From Lachnoclostridium sp. UBA3262 (GTDB taxonomy: Bacteria > Bacillota > Clostridia > Lachnospirales > Lachnospiraceae), in assembly GCA_002362575.1 (NCBI GenBank), contig DEUM01000023.1, positions 10,802-54,988 on the forward strand: DNA of 44,187 nucleotides. Reading direction: 5' to 3'. Of this stretch, positions 42,545 to 44,187 are shown piece by piece. The first letter of the stretch is position 1. Each line of letters starts with the position of its first letter. A program made the position numbers and the translations under genes. Below the pieces are notes generated by a model that had not been told where the DNA came from, did not search any database, and saw only the letters and a list, made by a program, of their open reading frames with translations.

Positions 42545-43996
42545 TCAATTTTCCTTTTCTAAAAACAAATCTTCCCCATTGGATTCAATTACCTTTTGAT
42601 ACCAATAAAAGGATTTCTTTTTATACCGTTTCATGGAACCATTTCCGGCATTATCCCTGTCTACATAAACAAATCCGTATCGTTTACTCATCTCACCCGT
42701 AGAAGCACTGACTAAGTCAATACACCCCCATGGCGTGTAGCCCCAGAGTTCAACACCGTCCTCCTCTACTGCCTGCTTCATTGCCTTGACGTGTTCCCTC
42801 AAGTATTCAATCCGATATCCGTCGTCCACCGTATAGGAACCCTGCCCATCCTCTATCAGTTCATCTCTGGCGCCCAGACCGTTTTCCACGATAAACAATG
42901 GTTTCTGATAACGGTCATACAAAGTATTCAAGGTAATTCGCAATCCGAGAGGATCAATCTGCCAGCCCCATTCACTGACCTTCAAATAAGGGTTTTTTGT
43001 CCCCTTAAAAGCATTTCCGACAGATTCACCGACACCCTCCTGCGTCGTGACACACCGCGAGGAATAGTAGGACAGGCTGATAAAGTCTACTGTATTTTCT
43101 TTCAAAAGCTGTCTGTCTTCCTCCGTCATGCCGATATCCAGCCCCATTCGCATAAACTTCCTTTTTGCATACTCCGGATAATATCCCCTTGCCTGAACAT
43201 CAATAAAGAGCAGATTCTCCCTCTCTTTCTTCTTTGCCTCCCACACATCCTCCGGCAGCGGGCTGTAGGGATAATATTCCCCGGCTGCCAGCATACATCC
43301 GACTTTGTTTTCCTTATCCGTCTCATGGGCAATCTTTGTCGCCCACGCACTTGCCACGAGCTCATGGTGGGCGCTGAGGTATTTTGCTTCCTCTCTATCC
43401 TCGCCCTCTTTAAATAAAAGTCCCGCCCCAAGAAAGGGAAGATGAAGTATCATATTAATTTCATTAAAGGTCAGCCAGTATTTTACAAGTCCTTTATAGC
43501 GGGTAAACAGCGTCGTGACAAGGCGTTTATAAAATTCAATCATGCGTCGGTTTTTCCAGCCGCCGTATTCCGTTATCAAATGCATCGGGCAGTCAAAGTG
43601 CGTGATTGTTACGAGCGGCTCGATACCGTAACGCCTACATTCCCGGAACACATCCTCGTAGAATTTCAGTCCCTCCTCATTGGGCGTCATCTCATCCCCA
43701 TTTGGGTATATTCTCGACCATGCAATAGACAGACGGAAGGTTTTAAAGCCCATTTCTGCAAACAGCTTTATATCTGCCTTGTAGCAATGGTAAAAATCTA
43801 TCCCCTCCAGCGCAGGATAATAATATCCGTCTTTTATTTCTGTCATGCACTTCTCACCGCGTAGAACTGCCCCTCTCTCATCGCCATGGGGAATCACATC
43901 GACATTGGCAAGTCCTCTGCCACCTTCCCGATAGGCCCCTTCACACTGGTTCGCTGCCGTTGCACCGCCCCATAAAAAATTTTTGCTAAACGCCAT
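42545..43996 (-). CDS. 6-phospho-beta-glucosidase (glycoside hydrolase family 1)
   Basis: This 483-residue cytosolic enzyme hydrolyses phosphorylated beta-glucosides such as cellobiose-6-P or arbutin-6-P. The N-terminus FSKNFLWGGATAANQCEGAY is typical. The acid/base Glu179 is in TFNEIN and the nucleophile Glu371 in FIVENGLGA. The Ser-x5-Lys-x-Tyr set in STGEMSKRYGF (432-442) is the phosphate pocket of the 6-phospho branch, as in BglA/AscB. AAAGGTGG precedes the ATG. No PTS transporter gene is visible before the window ends. It is a single-gene transcript, ended by the hairpin at 42504-42536. Confidence 0.93.
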   Translation of the reverse strand: MAFSKNFLWGGATAANQCEGAYREGGRGLANVDVIPHGDERGAVLRGEKCMTEIKDGYYYPALEGIDFYHCYKADIKLFAEMGFKTFRLSIAWSRIYPNGDEMTPNEEGLKFYEDVFRECRRYGIEPLVTITHFDCPMHLITEYGGWKNRRMIEFYKRLVTTLFTRYKGLVKYWLTFNEINMILHLPFLGAGLLFKEGEDREEAKYLSAHHELVASAWATKIAHETDKENKVGCMLAAGEYYPYSPLPEDVWEAKKKERENLLFIDVQARGYYPEYAKRKFMRMGLDIGMTEEDRQLLKENTVDFISLSYYSSRCVTTQEGVGESVGNAFKGTKNPYLKVSEWGWQIDPLGLRITLNTLYDRYQKPLFIVENGLGARDELIEDGQGSYTVDDGYRIEYLREHVKAMKQAVEEDGVELWGYTPWGCIDLVSASTGEMSKRYGFVYVDRDNAGNGSMKRYKKKSFYWYQKVIESNGEDLFLEKEN

Positions 43997-44127
43997 TTTT
44001 ATCTGACCACCTTTCTTTTCCTAAAGCTTAAACTGACGTTTCTAAGTCGAACCCATGATAATCGCTTCATCCTTTATGCTGTTAAGGCGGCGAGTATCCT
44101 ATCGTTTCTTGCCTTTATATCACTCCC

Positions 44128-44187
44128 CGAAAAATATTGTTTCCCTTGTTTACAAATGCGCCGCCCGAGCATTGTCTGAGATGTCTG
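44128..44187. repeat. Left end of a second copy of the palindromic repeat
   Basis: 44156-44187 equals 1-32 with one mismatch (G44158 versus A3). 44128-44147 is the complement of 341-364 apart from a two-base length difference. The element continues beyond the window. Confidence 0.8.

Overview
The window looks like a chromosomal segment of an anaerobic, low-to-mid GC Gram-positive bacterium, most likely a Clostridia member near the Lachnospiraceae. The grounds are a Gram-positive PolC, a type III glutamine synthetase, a biotin-dependent Na+-pumping decarboxylase cluster, strong GGAGG-type ribosome binding sites, and the order pyrH-frr-uppS-cdsA-dxr-rseP-ispG-polC / rimP-nusA-ylxR-L7Ae-infB-rbfA-nrnA-truB-ribF. 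The family-level assignment is inference from gene content only.

Layout. 1-364: a dispersed repeat made of nested inverted repeats; its left end recurs at 44128-44187, so the window is bounded by two copies of one element. 417-3147: a lipoprotein, a small protein with no ordinary start codon, and a methyltransferase. 3218-7974: a five-gene carboxyltransferase/decarboxylase operon with its own promoter (MmdA-like, OadG-like, biotin carrier, OadB, OadA). 8162-17621: accessory genes: a D,D-carboxypeptidase, glutamine synthetase III behind a leader terminator, a secreted small protein, a HAD phosphatase, an unlisted 42-residue membrane peptide, an exported metallophosphoesterase, and a MocR-type regulator that overlaps ribF tail to tail.

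16731-24805 is the rimP-nusA-infB-ribF translation/transcription operon. It is read leftward from a clear promoter at 25156-25184, through a roughly 340-base leader full of repeats and hairpins. 27832-42385 is a long leftward run: a sugar-sensor diguanylate cyclase, a NodB-fold protein, a bactofilin, then pyrH, frr, uppS, cdsA, dxr, rseP, ispG and polC. A phospho-beta-glucosidase gene (42545-43996) lies upstream with its own terminator.

Between polC and rimP, which are normally adjacent, sits a cassette of about 3 kb: a 70-residue membrane protein, an ABC/OLD-like ATPase translationally coupled to a TOPRIM-like protein, a tRNA-Glu gene, and the structured repeat. The ATPase/TOPRIM pair is the best candidate for a poorly described (probably anti-phage) system. 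Other points of interest are the decarboxylase operon with two different carboxyltransferases, a sugar-binding domain fused to a GGDEF domain without any HTH or membrane segment, and a NodB protein with altered catalytic residues.
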